Shown: positions 35,346 to 43,478, counted from the stretch's first letter. The stretch: 64,000 nt of DNA from Sabulicella glaciei (GCF_026183895.1 NZ_JAPFQI010000005.1:1-64000); one strand, 5' to 3'. Notes: generated by a model from the sequence alone, not told the origin. Program-made: numbers and translations.

Positions 35346-36749
35346 GCTGATCGAATTCGCCTGGATCTGGAACCGCCTGCTCGGCCAGTCCACGCCGCCG
35401 GTCCACCGCCGCATCCTGCGCTGGCGGGGCGCGGGGAGGGCGGACGGCGCGGCGTGCTCATGGCCTTCCACGGCTGCGGCAAGAGCACGCTGGTCGGGCT
35501 GTTCTGCGCCTGGACGCTGTATCGCGACCCGTCGCGGCGCATCCTGGTGCTGGCCGCCGAGCAATCCCTCGCCGGCCGCATGGTGTCGCATGTCCGCCGC
35601 ATCATCGAGCGCCATCCGCGCTGCGCCGCGCTGGTGCCGGACATGGCGGAATCCTGGGCGGCGGACCGCTTCACCGTGCGCCGCCCCGGCGCGCTGCGCG
35701 AGCCTTCCATGCTGGCGCAGGGCCTGCTGGGCAACATCACCGGCTCGCGCGCCGACCTCATCATCTGCGACGACGTGGAGGTGGCGAACAACTGCGACAC
35801 GCCCGGCAAGCGCGAGGAGCTGCGCGAGCGCCTGGCGGAAACCGAGTTCGTGCTGGCGCCGGGCGGCAGCGTCCTCTACGTCGGCACGCCGCACACGGAG
35901 GAAAGCCTCTACCGCACCGGCGAGCCCTTCCTGCGCGGCTATGCGCGGCTGGAGGTCCCGGTGCTTGGGCGGGAGGGCGAATCCGCTTGGCCCGAGCGCT
36001 TCACCGCTGCGGGCATCGAGGCGCTGCGGGCACGGGTCGGGCCGCTGCACTTCACGCGGCAGATGCTGCTGCGCCCCGTCGCGGCCGCCGCGGCGCGGCT
36101 CGATCCCGCCCTGCTGATCCGCTACGCCGAGGAGCCGGAATACCGCGAGGCGAATGGACGCGCGCAGCTCTGGCTGCTCGGCCGGCGCATGGTGGCGGGG
36201 GGCGGCTTCTGGGACCCCGCCTTCGGCCGCGCCGGCGGTGGGGGCGACGGCTCCGTCCTCGCCGCCACCTACGCGGACGGGGAGGGAAACCATTACCTCC
36301 ACCGTGTCCTGTGGCTCACCCAGCGCGAGGATGCGCCGGAGGACCCGGCCACGCAGCAATGCCGCCAGGTGGCGGAGGCGGCGGGCGCGCTGCACCTGCC
36401 CGTCATCCGGGTGGAGACCAACGGCATCGGCCGCTTCCTGCCCGCCCTGCTGCGGCGGGAGATGGCGCGGGCCGGCGTCGCCTGCCAGGTGCGGGAGGAG
36501 CCGAGCCGCGCGGCCAAGGCGCAGCGCATCCTCTCCGCCTTCGACCCGCTGCTGGCCGCGCGCCGCCTCTATGCCAACGACGACGTCCTCCGCTCCCCCT
36601 TCGCGCGGGAGATGGCGGAACGGCGGCCGGAGGCGAAGGGGGCACGCGACGACGCGCTGGACGCCGCCGCCGGCGCCCTGCTGCACGAACCGGCGCGCCT
36701 GCCGGGACTGCCGCCCCGCATCGCGCCACGCTGGCGCGGGGTGGCCTGA
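35317..36749 (+). pseudogene. T7-like large terminase (packaging ATPase/nuclease), frameshifted
   Basis: The N-terminus (TTG 35317, ELIEFAWIWNRLLGQSTPPV, HRRILRW) is in one frame. Near 35424, in a G-rich stretch, homology moves to the -1 frame as GRRGVLMAFHGCGKSTLVGL (Walker A), with LIICDDVEV as Walker B, GGSVLYVGTPHTEESLY, then the RNase H-like nuclease WDPAFGRAGGGGDGS, RVETNGIGRF and ARDDALDAAAGAL. Apart from the shift all motifs look intact, so the lesion may be recent or an assembly error. The open frame after the shift alone starts at GTG 35454 (431 residues). Confidence 0.8.
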
Positions 36750-36794
36750 CCTCCTGTCCGGACGCGTCCCACGAGCCGCCAGGCTCGGGGATGC

Positions 36795-37010
36795 CTAGTC
36801 CACCTTCAGCACGAGCGCCGCGTGGCGCTCGCGCCCCTCATCCGTGATCGCGAAACGCCCGTCTGGCCGCTCCGCCGCGAGGCCCATGGCCTCCAGGCGG
36901 CGCAGGCAGGGCTGGTCCGCGAGGCCGGGCGGCCTGCCATGCCGCCCCACCAGCGTCAGCCGGTGCAGGGCCGAGCGGCAGCACGTCTCGAGATAGGGCT
37001 CGTTCCACAT
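36795..37010 (-). CDS. Small winged-helix-like protein, antisense within the prophage
   Basis: A 71-residue protein opposite in strand to its phage neighbours. The second half (LRRLEAMGLAAERPDGRFAI, TDEGRERHAAL) looks like the wing and last helix of a winged-helix DNA-binding domain, as in MarR or PadR proteins. Two cysteines sit near the start. It may be a regulator or a cargo gene. The small size makes it uncertain. Confidence 0.45.
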   Translation of the reverse strand: MWNEPYLETCCRSALHRLTLVGRHGRPPGLADQPCLRRLEAMGLAAERPDGRFAITDEGRERHAALVLKVD

Positions 37011-37073
37011 CGCTTCTCACCCCCGCGTCGCCGCACTTGTGGCGACAACCACCCAAGGCTGCAAGGAGGCCGC

Positions 37074-37382
37074 ATGGAAGCCATGACGCCCACCATGATG
37101 TGGTGGATCAACGCCGTGGAGGCGCCGATCGTCGCCGCGCTGTTCTACATGATCCACGGTCTGCGCAAGGACCTGGATGCGCGGCTGGAAACCAAGGACA
37201 CGCGCCAGAGCGACGGCCTCGCCCGCACGCGGGAGGAGCTGGCGGCCTTCAAGCTGGAGGTCGCGCGCACCTATGTCCCCCTTTCGCTGATCCGCGACGT
37301 GGATCGCCGCATGACCGAGCAGCTATTCCGTATCGAGGAGAAGCTGGAGGAGATGCGGCGCGAAACGGAGGGCCGCCGATGA
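37074..37382 (+). CDS. Holin-like membrane protein with coiled coil
   Basis: A 102-residue protein with one N-terminal membrane helix (about residues 9-26, in MMWWINAVEAPIVAALFYMI) and a charged coiled-coil tail (RTREELAAFKLEVARTYVP, RMTEQLFRIEEKLEEMRRE). A perfect AAGGAGG ribosome site lies before the ATG. Its stop overlaps the start of the lysin (ATGA). Holin-like spacing and the next gene suggest a lysis role, but it might be a tail-associated protein. Confidence 0.6.
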   Translation: MEAMTPTMMWWINAVEAPIVAALFYMIHGLRKDLDARLETKDTRQSDGLARTREELAAFKLEVARTYVPLSLIRDVDRRMTEQLFRIEEKLEEMRRETEGRR

Positions 37383-37849
37383 GCGCCGCCCCTGCCCTGA
37401 CGGCCAACGAGGCCGCGGCGGAACTCCTCGCCCGCGTGCTCTACGCCGAGGCCGGGTCCTGCCCGGTGCGCGGCATCGAGGCGCTGGCCGGCCTGGCGAT
37501 GAACCGCGCCCGGCTGGTGCTGGAGGACGCGGCGGCGCAGGCGCGCTTCGCCAATGGCGAGGCGCCGGCGAGCCTGCCGCGCGCCCTCATCGCCGTGCTG
37601 CGTGCGCCCTTCCAGTTCCCCACGCGCCATCCCCGCCACAAGCGCCACGCCCTCTTCGCCGCGCCGCCCGAGGAGGATACGGCGCTGGCGGTGTGCCGGC
37701 GCGTCGCACAGCGGGCGCTGGCCGGGGCGCTGCCCGACGCATCGCGCGGGGCACTGCTGTGGCACGGGGCTTTGTGCCTGCCCGGCTGGGCGGTGGGGCG
37801 CATCCCCTGCGCCGAGCTGGGGGGCCTGATCTTCTACCGCCCCGCGTGA
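37379..37849 (+). CDS. SleB-type cell wall hydrolase (phage lysin)
   Basis: A 156-residue hydrolase of the SleB family. The ELLARVLYAEAGSCPVRGIE stretch carries the catalytic glutamate, followed by ALAGLAMNRARLV and the FQFPTRHPRHKRH region. The C-terminal GALLWHGALCLPGWAVG, IPCAELGGLIFYRP completes the domain. It probably cuts peptidoglycan in phage release. Without a signal peptide it would need the upstream holin-like protein. It appears intact although the head genes are lost. Confidence 0.8.
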   Translation: MSAAPALTANEAAAELLARVLYAEAGSCPVRGIEALAGLAMNRARLVLEDAAAQARFANGEAPASLPRALIAVLRAPFQFPTRHPRHKRHALFAAPPEEDTALAVCRRVAQRALAGALPDASRGALLWHGALCLPGWAVGRIPCAELGGLIFYRPA

Positions 37850-37861
37850 TAGCTCCATCCC

Positions 37862-38218
37862 ATGGAGCGCTTCATCTACACGCTGGTCCGCGCGTCGGAC
37901 TGGGAGGCGGCGCGGGCCCTCGGCGAATACCGGGGCAGCGCCGATGACAAGCGGGACGGGTTCCTGCATTTCTCCACCGCCGCGCAGTTGCGGGCGACCG
38001 CGGCGAAGCACCGGCGCTGCGTCCTCGACTTGTGGATGCTGGAGGCGAACACGGCGGCGCTGGGCGACGCGCTGCGCTGGGAGGCCGCGAGCGGTTCCTC
38101 GCGCCCCGGGCTTTTTCCGCATCTCTACGCGGCGCTGCCGGTTTCGGCGGTGACGCGCGCCGTCGCCGTGCCGCTCGGCCCGGATGGGGCTCACCGCTTC
38201 CCGGACGACGTCCCCTGA
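37862..38218 (+). CDS. DUF952 family protein
   Basis: A 118-residue small globular protein. FIYTLVRASDWEAARALGEY at the start, DGFLHFSTAAQLRATAAKH with the family FLHFS motif, and LFPHLYAALPVSAV define DUF952. The function is unknown; ADP-ribosyltransferase-like folds have been suggested for relatives. It lies 12 bases after the lysin and is the first non-phage gene on this side. Its last 28 bases overlap the convergent DMT transporter. Confidence 0.85.
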   Translation: MERFIYTLVRASDWEAARALGEYRGSADDKRDGFLHFSTAAQLRATAAKHRRCVLDLWMLEANTAALGDALRWEAASGSSRPGLFPHLYAALPVSAVTRAVAVPLGPDGAHRFPDDVP

Positions 38219-39057
38219 ATGACGGCGCGCTCGCTCATCAGGCAGGCGAGCGCGACCACTACCCCACCCGCAATGGTGGGCCCGGCCGGGGCGTTGCCGA
38301 AGACCAGCCAGTCCAGCGTGACGCTCCAGGGCAGGGCGATGAACTCGAAGGGCGCGAGCCGCGCCGGGGTGGCGTGGCGGAAGGCCAGCGCCAGCAGCAC
38401 CGTGGCGGTGCCGGCCAGGATCCCGTTCGCCATCAGCGCCAGGGCTTGCGGCACGTCGGGCGTCACCCAGTGCAGCCCCGCAAAGGGCGCGGTGGCGAGG
38501 AGCCCGAGTGTGGAGGGAAACAGCACCAGCCGCGCGATGCCGCTTTCCGCCTTCAGGCTGCGATTCACCGTGATGTTCACCGCGTAGGTCACGGTGCCGA
38601 GCGCGGCGCACAGGAAGCCGAAGGCGCTGCCGCCCCCGGACAGCGACGGCATCAGCGCCAGCAACACGCCCGCGAACCCCACGCCCGACCAGATCCAGGC
38701 GGCGCGCGGCACCGATTCGCGCAGGGCGAGCCGCGCCAGCACCAGGGTCATGAAGGGGGCGGTGAAGAAGACCAGGTAGCCATCGGCCAGCGGCAGGTGG
38801 CGGAACGCCAGAAAGAACATCAGCCCCGAGCAGAGCATCGCCACGGCGCGCAGTGCATGCAGGCGCGGATGCCCGGTGCGGAAATCGCCCCCGGTGCCCG
38901 GCCAGGCGGCGCGGAGGAGGAAAAGCAGCAGCAGCAGCGTCGCGTGGCGGAAGGTCAGCGCCTGGGCGGCGCTGAAATCCCCCGACAGGAACTTGCTGTT
39001 CGCGTCCAGCACGCCGAACAGGCCGATGCCGAGCATCAGCAGCACCGGACCCTTCAT
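38191..39057 (-). CDS. EamA/DMT-family transporter
   Basis: A 288-residue, ten-helix protein with two EamA halves. LRAVAMLCSGLMFFLAFRHLPLADGYLVFF and the closing GVGFAGVLLALMP of the first half, then PARLAPFEFIALPWSVTLDWLVFGNAP in the second, are typical. The solute is unknown. It and the family member at 29254-30135 flank the prophage remnant in the same orientation, though their sequences are only distantly alike. Confidence 0.86.
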   Translation of the reverse strand: MKGPVLLMLGIGLFGVLDANSKFLSGDFSAAQALTFRHATLLLLLFLLRAAWPGTGGDFRTGHPRLHALRAVAMLCSGLMFFLAFRHLPLADGYLVFFTAPFMTLVLARLALRESVPRAAWIWSGVGFAGVLLALMPSLSGGGSAFGFLCAALGTVTYAVNITVNRSLKAESGIARLVLFPSTLGLLATAPFAGLHWVTPDVPQALALMANGILAGTATVLLALAFRHATPARLAPFEFIALPWSVTLDWLVFGNAPAGPTIAGGVVVALACLMSERAVIQGTSSGKR

Positions 39058-39124
39058 GGCAGCGGATTTCGGGCGGGGTGGCGCCCCCTGTCAACCTCCA
39101 GGGAACCGGGATAGGAGACGCGGC

Positions 39125-40171
39125 ATGACGCCCGCCCTGGCCTCCGCCCTCCTGCCGCTCGTGCGCCGCTTCGATGCCGAGACGGCGCATGGCTGGGCCA
39201 TCGCGGCGCTGCGCGCGGGGCTGGCCGGGCAGGATCGGACGCCCGACGCGCCGGAACTGACGGTGGAGGCGATGGGGCTGCGCTTCGCGAACCCGATCGG
39301 CCTCGCCGCCGGCTTCGACAAGGACGCGGCGGCGATCGTTCCGCTGCTGCGCCTGGGCTTCGGCTTCGTGGAGGCGGGAACGGTGACGCCGCGCCCGCAG
39401 GCGGGCAATCCGCGCCCGCGCCTGTTCCGGCTGGAGGAGGATCACGCGGTCATCAACCGCATGGGCTTCAACAATGCCGGGCTGGATTCCTTTCTGGCGC
39501 GGCTGCGCGACCTCCGGCGCCCGCTGCCCGGCATCGTCGGCGCCAATGTCGGCGTGAACAAGGAAGGCGCCGACCCGGAGCGCGACTACCCCGCGCTGTG
39601 CCGCGCCGTCGCGCCGCTGGCCGACTACGTGACGATCAACATCTCCTCCCCCAACACGCCGGGTCTGCGCGACCTCCAGGGCGAGGAGCGGCTGCGCGCC
39701 ATCCTGCGCGCCGTCGCGCCGCGCGGCCTGGGCAAGCCCGTGCTGGTGAAGCTGGCGCCCGACCTTGCGGAGGAAGCGCTGCCGGCGCTGGTCGAGGCAG
39801 CGGTGGAGCATGGGGTGGCGGGGCTGATCATCAGCAACACCACCATTTCCCGGCCCGAGACGCTGCGCTCCGGGCATCGCGGCGAGGCGGGCGGGCTGAG
39901 CGGCCAGCCTCTCTTCGAGCGCAGCACGGAGATGCTGCGCCGCGCGCATCGGCTGGCGGGCGGGCGCCTCGTCCTGGTGGGCGCGGGCGGCGTGGCCTCG
40001 GCCGAGCAGGCCTATGCGAAGATCAAGGCCGGCGCGACGCTGGTGCAGCTTTACACCGGCTTCGCCTTCGCGGGACCGGCCCTGCCGGGGCGGCTAAAGC
40101 GGGACCTTCTCGCCCTGCTGCGGCGGGATGGCGTGGCGCGGCTGCAGGACGCGGTTGGCGTGGAGGCGTAA
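39125..40171 (+). CDS. pyrD: Dihydroorotate dehydrogenase (quinone), class 2
   Basis: A 348-residue membrane-associated flavoprotein that oxidises dihydroorotate to orotate and passes electrons to quinone in pyrimidine synthesis. NPIGLAAGFDKDAAAIV, NRMGFNNAGLDSF, GVNKEGADP, the catalytic-serine region INISSPNTPGLRDLQ and VGAGGVASAEQAYAKIKAGA are diagnostic. The HGWAIAALRAGL helix near the N-terminus is the quinone-side helix of class 2. It is followed 4 bases later by a HAD hydrolase. Confidence 0.94.
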   Translation: MTPALASALLPLVRRFDAETAHGWAIAALRAGLAGQDRTPDAPELTVEAMGLRFANPIGLAAGFDKDAAAIVPLLRLGFGFVEAGTVTPRPQAGNPRPRLFRLEEDHAVINRMGFNNAGLDSFLARLRDLRRPLPGIVGANVGVNKEGADPERDYPALCRAVAPLADYVTINISSPNTPGLRDLQGEERLRAILRAVAPRGLGKPVLVKLAPDLAEEALPALVEAAVEHGVAGLIISNTTISRPETLRSGHRGEAGGLSGQPLFERSTEMLRRAHRLAGGRLVLVGAGGVASAEQAYAKIKAGATLVQLYTGFAFAGPALPGRLKRDLLALLRRDGVARLQDAVGVEA

Positions 40172-40175
40172 TCCG

Positions 40176-41039
40176 ATGAAGATCTGGGAAAGCCTGGAAC
40201 CGGTCGCGGACCGGTATGACGGCTTCGTGCTCGATTTGTGGGGCGTCGTGCATGACGGGCGCAAGCCCTATGCCGGCGTGCCCGAATGCCTGCGGGAGAT
40301 GCGGCGGCGCGGCAAGCGCGTGGTCTTCCTCACCAATGCGCCGCGCCGCTCCTGGTTCATCGCGAACATGCTGGACGGCATGGGGCTGGAGCGCGACCTG
40401 TATGACGGCATCATCTCCTCCGGCGAGGTGACGTGGCGCTGGCTGAAGGACAGGACGCATCCCTTCTTCGCGGCACTGCGCGGCCGCCGCGCCTTCCACA
40501 TCGGCCCGGAGCGCGACCTGTCGGTGGTGGAGGATGGCGCGGCGGAGATCGTCTCCTCGCCGGAGGAGGCCGACCTGCTGCTGAACACCGGGCCGGACCC
40601 TGAGCGCGGCCCCCGTTCCGTGGAGCCCTATCGCGAGGATCTGCGGGCCTGCTTCGCCGCCGGCCTGCCCATGGTCTGCGTCAACCCGGACCGCGCGGTG
40701 ATGGTGGCCGGCGAGCGCATCCTTTGCGCCGGGGCGCTGGCCGACGTGTATGCCGAGTGGGGCGGCTCGATCTGCGAGGTCGGCAAGCCGGATCCGGCCG
40801 TCTATGGCCCGGTGCTGGAGATGCTGGGCGTCGCCGATCGCCGCCGCATCCTTTGCGTGGGCGACACGCCGCACACCGACCTGCGCGGCGCGCAGGCGGC
40901 AGGACTCGATGCGTTCTGGGCGCTGACCGGGCTGACGGAAGATGCCCATGGTTCCAACCCCTCGCCGGCGCTGCTGGCGCGGGTGGCGGAGGAGGAAGGC
41001 GCGCATCCGCTGGGCGCGCTGCGGCGGCTGAACTGGTGA
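40176..41039 (+). CDS. HAD-superfamily class IIA hydrolase
   Basis: A 287-residue phosphatase-like protein. The nucleophile motif is DGFVLDLWGVVHDG, motif II VVFLTNAPRRSWF, and motif III to IV GKPDPAVYG and CVGDTPHTDLRGAQAAGLD. The class IIA cap lies between. The form matches a family seen widely in alphaproteobacteria and annotated as TIGR01459-type hydrolases of unknown substrate. It is probably co-transcribed with pyrD, so a nucleotide or sugar-phosphate substrate is possible. Confidence 0.87.
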   Translation: MKIWESLEPVADRYDGFVLDLWGVVHDGRKPYAGVPECLREMRRRGKRVVFLTNAPRRSWFIANMLDGMGLERDLYDGIISSGEVTWRWLKDRTHPFFAALRGRRAFHIGPERDLSVVEDGAAEIVSSPEEADLLLNTGPDPERGPRSVEPYREDLRACFAAGLPMVCVNPDRAVMVAGERILCAGALADVYAEWGGSICEVGKPDPAVYGPVLEMLGVADRRRILCVGDTPHTDLRGAQAAGLDAFWALTGLTEDAHGSNPSPALLARVAEEEGAHPLGALRRLNW

Positions 41040-41042
41040 GGA

Positions 41043-41079
41043 TTTCGACGCCGGCAAGCATCGCTTCCCGGCGTCGAAA
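41043..41079 (+). terminator. Stem-loop after pyrD-HAD operon
   Basis: The arms tttcgacgccgg (41043-41054) and ccggcgtcgaaa (41068-41079) form a 12-bp perfect stem with a 13-base loop, 3 bases after the HAD stop. No T-run follows, so this may be a processing or stabilising hairpin and not a full intrinsic terminator. A second short inverted repeat, gcatgcca-aaa-tggcatgc, lies at 41094-41112. Confidence 0.5.
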
Positions 41080-41168
41080 CATGCCCAAGAACAGCATGCC
41101 AAAATGGCATGCGCGCGTAAGCCGGTTCGAAAGGCTGGATGCCTGTTTCGGCACCAATTTCCGCAGCC

Positions 41169-41236
41169 TTTTCCACAGGAAAATGATTTGCATCGTGAAT
41201 CCAGCCCTTGTGGCTGATTCGGCGTTTCCCCTACAC
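41169..41236 (+). promoter_or_regulatory. gcrA control region: DnaA-box-like site, two GANTC sites, promoter
   Basis: The sequence ttttccaca (41169-41177) matches 8 of 9 bases of the DnaA box. GAATC (41197-41201) and GATTC (41216-41220) are CcrM methylation sites. A possible promoter ttgtgg-N17-ctacac (41208-41236) has the second GANTC in its spacer. In Caulobacter DnaA activates gcrA, and GcrA acts at methylated GANTC promoters, so both inputs may meet here. The promoter call is by eye. Confidence 0.5.
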
Positions 41237-41266
41237 CATCTGGTAGCAGGAGGAGGGGAAACTCCC

Positions 41267-41758
41267 ATGGATTGGACTCGCGAGGCCATTGACCGCCTGC
41301 GTGCCCTTTGGGCCGAGGGACATTCCACCGCCGAGATCGGCCGCCGCATGGGCGTGTCCAAGAATGCCGTCGTGGGAAAGGCGCACCGCCTTCAGCTTCC
41401 TGCCCGGCCCAGCCCGATCCGCCGTGACCTCCAGGCGCCGCGCCCACCTTCCGCCGGACGCAAGCCGACCCTCCCGCCGCTGCGCGTCGCCCTGCCCGCC
41501 GCGGCCTCGCCCGTGGCCGAGGCGGCGCCCGCCCCACGGCGCGAGGCACCGGCTGCCCCTGCCCCGTCCCTGGCGGCACCGGTGCTGCGCCCCTTCCCGC
41601 GCGGCGGCGTGAAGACCTGCTGCTGGCCCATCGGCGAGCCGGGCACCGAGGGTTTCCGCTTCTGCACCGCCGAGGCGATGAGCCCGAAGCCCTACTGCCC
41701 CGAGCACGCGGCTCTCGCCTATGTCCGCGTGAAGGACCGCCGCGAGGACGCAGCGTAA
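41267..41758 (+). CDS. gcrA: Cell-cycle regulator GcrA
   Basis: A 163-residue sigma70-associated regulator of the alphaproteobacterial cell cycle. The N-terminal DNA-binding part MDWTREAIDRLRALWAEG, HSTAEIGRRMGVSKNAVVGK and AHRLQLPARPSPI is characteristic. A Pro/Ala linker (about 60-110) leads to the C-terminal KTCCWPIGEPGTEGFRFC and SPKPYCPEHAALAY, the RNA polymerase-contact part with conserved cysteines and histidine. A strong GGAGGAGGGG ribosome site precedes the ATG. A structured repeat begins on the base after the stop. Confidence 0.95.
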   Translation: MDWTREAIDRLRALWAEGHSTAEIGRRMGVSKNAVVGKAHRLQLPARPSPIRRDLQAPRPPSAGRKPTLPPLRVALPAAASPVAEAAPAPRREAPAAPAPSLAAPVLRPFPRGGVKTCCWPIGEPGTEGFRFCTAEAMSPKPYCPEHAALAYVRVKDRREDAA

Positions 41759-41859
41759 TCCCCACGAAACCTGCTTCGCAGGTTCCGCGGGGGCCTCATC
41801 CGGCGGCCTTTCCCGGGCGATGGCACCATGGTCCCGCGGCGAGGCCGCGGGAGCCGGAC
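41759..41859 (+). repeat. Structured intergenic repeat, copy 2 (after gcrA)
   Basis: It starts on the base after the gcrA stop with tccccacga, then the hairpin aacctgc-ttc-gcaggtt (41768-41784), ccgcgggggc, and a second hairpin cccgcggc-gag-gccgcggg (41833-41851) followed by a gccgga box. Order and parts match copies 1 and 3, though sequence between the hairpins differs. It may also serve as the end of the convergent small gene beside it. Confidence 0.65.
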
Positions 41860-42060
41860 TCAGCTCCGGCGCTGCTGCGCCTTCACCTTGCGCATGTGCT
41901 TGCGCCACCCGCGCGAGCGGCGCGGCGCCTGCGGCGCCGCCGCATCGCCTTCCGCCTCGCCGCCACGCCCCAGCGCGCGCCGCGCGACATGGCTGGCGAC
42001 GCTCGCCGCCAGGAAAACCGGCTTGGCGACGGTTTCGACGATGCTCGAGATGCTGGCCAT
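41860..42060 (-). CDS. Small basic protein of unknown function
   Basis: A 66-residue protein with a weakly hydrophobic start (SIVETVAKPVFLAASVASHV) and a strongly basic tail (RRSRGWRKHMRKVKAQQRRS). An AAGGAG ribosome site lies 8 bases before the ATG. The tail suggests nucleic-acid or membrane-surface binding; nothing more can be inferred. It sits between gcrA and the WD40-cytochrome gene on the minus strand. The small size leaves some doubt. Confidence 0.5.
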   Translation of the reverse strand: MASISSIVETVAKPVFLAASVASHVARRALGRGGEAEGDAAAPQAPRRSRGWRKHMRKVKAQQRRS

Positions 42061-42119
42061 GATCTTGCTCCTTGCCTGACGGGCGCCGTGCGCCCTGTCG
42101 GGACGCAACGCGCGGGAGG

Positions 42120-43364
42120 CTAGCGCGTCGCCGCTTCCAGGAAGCGGATCAGCGCCTGCATCTCCTCGGGGCTGGACACGCGTTGCACCGGCATGCGCGT
42201 GCCGGGCGTCACCACGTCCGGGCCGCGGGTGAAGAGATCCGTCACCGTCTCGGCGTTCCAGACGATGTCGCCGCGCGCCAGGCGCTCGGAATAGGCATAG
42301 CCCGCCACGCTGCCCATGCGCCGTCCGAACAGCCCGTGCAGATGCGGCCCGGCCATGGGGGCGGGATCCGGCCGCAGCGTGTGGCAGGCCTGGCAGGCGC
42401 GCCACACCTCGGCGCCCAGCGGGTCCAGCCCGGCATGGGCCACTTCCTCTGCTTGCGGCGCCAGCGGGCCGAGGGGGCGGGCGGTCGCGGCGTCCCAGCG
42501 CCGCACGCGGCGATCCTGCCCGCCGCTCCACAGCGTCGCGCCATCCGGCGCGAAGGCCAGTGACCAGACCGGCAGCCCCGGCCCTTCCAGCGTGCCCCGC
42601 ACCCGGCCGGAAGGAAGGTCCAGCAGTTCCACCGCGCCGCCGATCGTGCCGATGGCGAGGGTGCGCCCATCCGGCGCGGCGGCCAGGGCGATGACCGGGC
42701 GCGGCCCGGCCCGAAGCTCGCGCTGCGCCCCATCGGGGGAAACCAGCGTCACCGTGCCGTCCACCCCCGCCACGGCGAGGGTCCCGTCGGGCAGGGCCAG
42801 CAGGGCGGTGCGCGGCAGGCCGAACTCGGCGAGAATGCGGGAGGCGCCATCCGCCTCCCAGCTTCGCAGCGTGCCGTCCTGCCCGGTGCTGTGCAGGACG
42901 CCGCCCGCGAAGGCCACGGCGTCCACGTTGCCCGCATGTCCCTCCAGCACCCGCGCCGTTCCGGTGTCGAGGTCCCACAGCCGCACCGTGCCGTCCCAGG
43001 CGGCGGAGGCGAGGTGCCTGCCTTCGGCGGCCAGGGCCGCGACCGGCTCGGAATGGCCTTGCAGCACGCGTTCCGGCTCCTGGCCTTCCGGGCCCCACAG
43101 GGCGATGCGCGCATCCTCGCCAGTCGTGGCAAGGCGTCCGTCGGGCAGGGACAGCACGGCATGGACCGCGCCCTGATGCCAGCGCAGGACGCGGCGGGCG
43201 CGGCCGGCGGCGGGGTCCCACAGGATCACGGCCTGGTCGAAGCCGCCGGAGGCCAGCAGCGCCCCGTGCGGCGCTAGCGCCCGCACCGGCCCGCCATGCC
43301 CGGCGAGATCCTGCCCGGCGGCAGGCGAGGCGGTGAGGAGCAGCAGCAGGAGGAGGCGTCGCAT
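42120..43364 (-). CDS. Exported WD40 beta-propeller fused to class I cytochrome c
   Basis: A 414-residue exported protein. A signal peptide (MRRLLLLLLLTASPAAG) leads to seven or so WD40 repeats (about 20-320), with repeat ends such as LASGGFDQAVILWDP, LASAAWDGTVRLWDLDTG, LWSGGQDRRVRRWDA. The C-terminus is a complete cytochrome c: haem motif CQACH at 324-328, GPHLHGLFGRRMG, and Met391 in TPGTRMP as the axial ligand. It should act in the periplasm, with the propeller as a protein-binding platform. The partner is unknown. It is divergent from a MaoC gene. Confidence 0.88.
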   Translation of the reverse strand: MRRLLLLLLLTASPAAGQDLAGHGGPVRALAPHGALLASGGFDQAVILWDPAAGRARRVLRWHQGAVHAVLSLPDGRLATTGEDARIALWGPEGQEPERVLQGHSEPVAALAAEGRHLASAAWDGTVRLWDLDTGTARVLEGHAGNVDAVAFAGGVLHSTGQDGTLRSWEADGASRILAEFGLPRTALLALPDGTLAVAGVDGTVTLVSPDGAQRELRAGPRPVIALAAAPDGRTLAIGTIGGAVELLDLPSGRVRGTLEGPGLPVWSLAFAPDGATLWSGGQDRRVRRWDAATARPLGPLAPQAEEVAHAGLDPLGAEVWRACQACHTLRPDPAPMAGPHLHGLFGRRMGSVAGYAYSERLARGDIVWNAETVTDLFTRGPDVVTPGTRMPVQRVSSPEEMQALIRFLEAATR

Positions 43365-43478
43365 GACCGGAGATTTTCCGCGCCACGTCGCGCCGCGCAA
43401 GCGCCCCAGCTCGGGCCTGTTTCCCCTCCGGCCGCCGCGTGGGATAATCGTTCCCTTTCCCAAAGCGAGGAGCGCGGC

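Larger units (their letters stand above)
30160..37849. mobile_element. Degraded T7-like prophage remnant
   Basis: The region holds an S24 repressor, SOS-type operator, two early unknown genes, an intrinsic terminator, a head gene fragment, a podovirus portal joined to a tailspike, a small terminase candidate, a large terminase, a holin-like protein and a SleB-type lysin. In T7 the order is portal, scaffold, capsid, tail tubes, internal core, fibre, small and large terminase; everything between portal and fibre is missing here. Portal and large terminase each need a -1 frame change. No integrase, polymerase, capsid or clear att repeats were seen. Boundaries are set by the outermost phage-like genes and are approximate. 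Confidence 0.85.

Noticed and set aside
37271-39949. Long antisense open frame of 892 codons
   Set aside because: It spans a lysin, DUF952, a transporter and pyrD in the opposite or shifted frames. High GC removes stop codons; the residues are low-complexity Arg/Ala/Gly and match no family.
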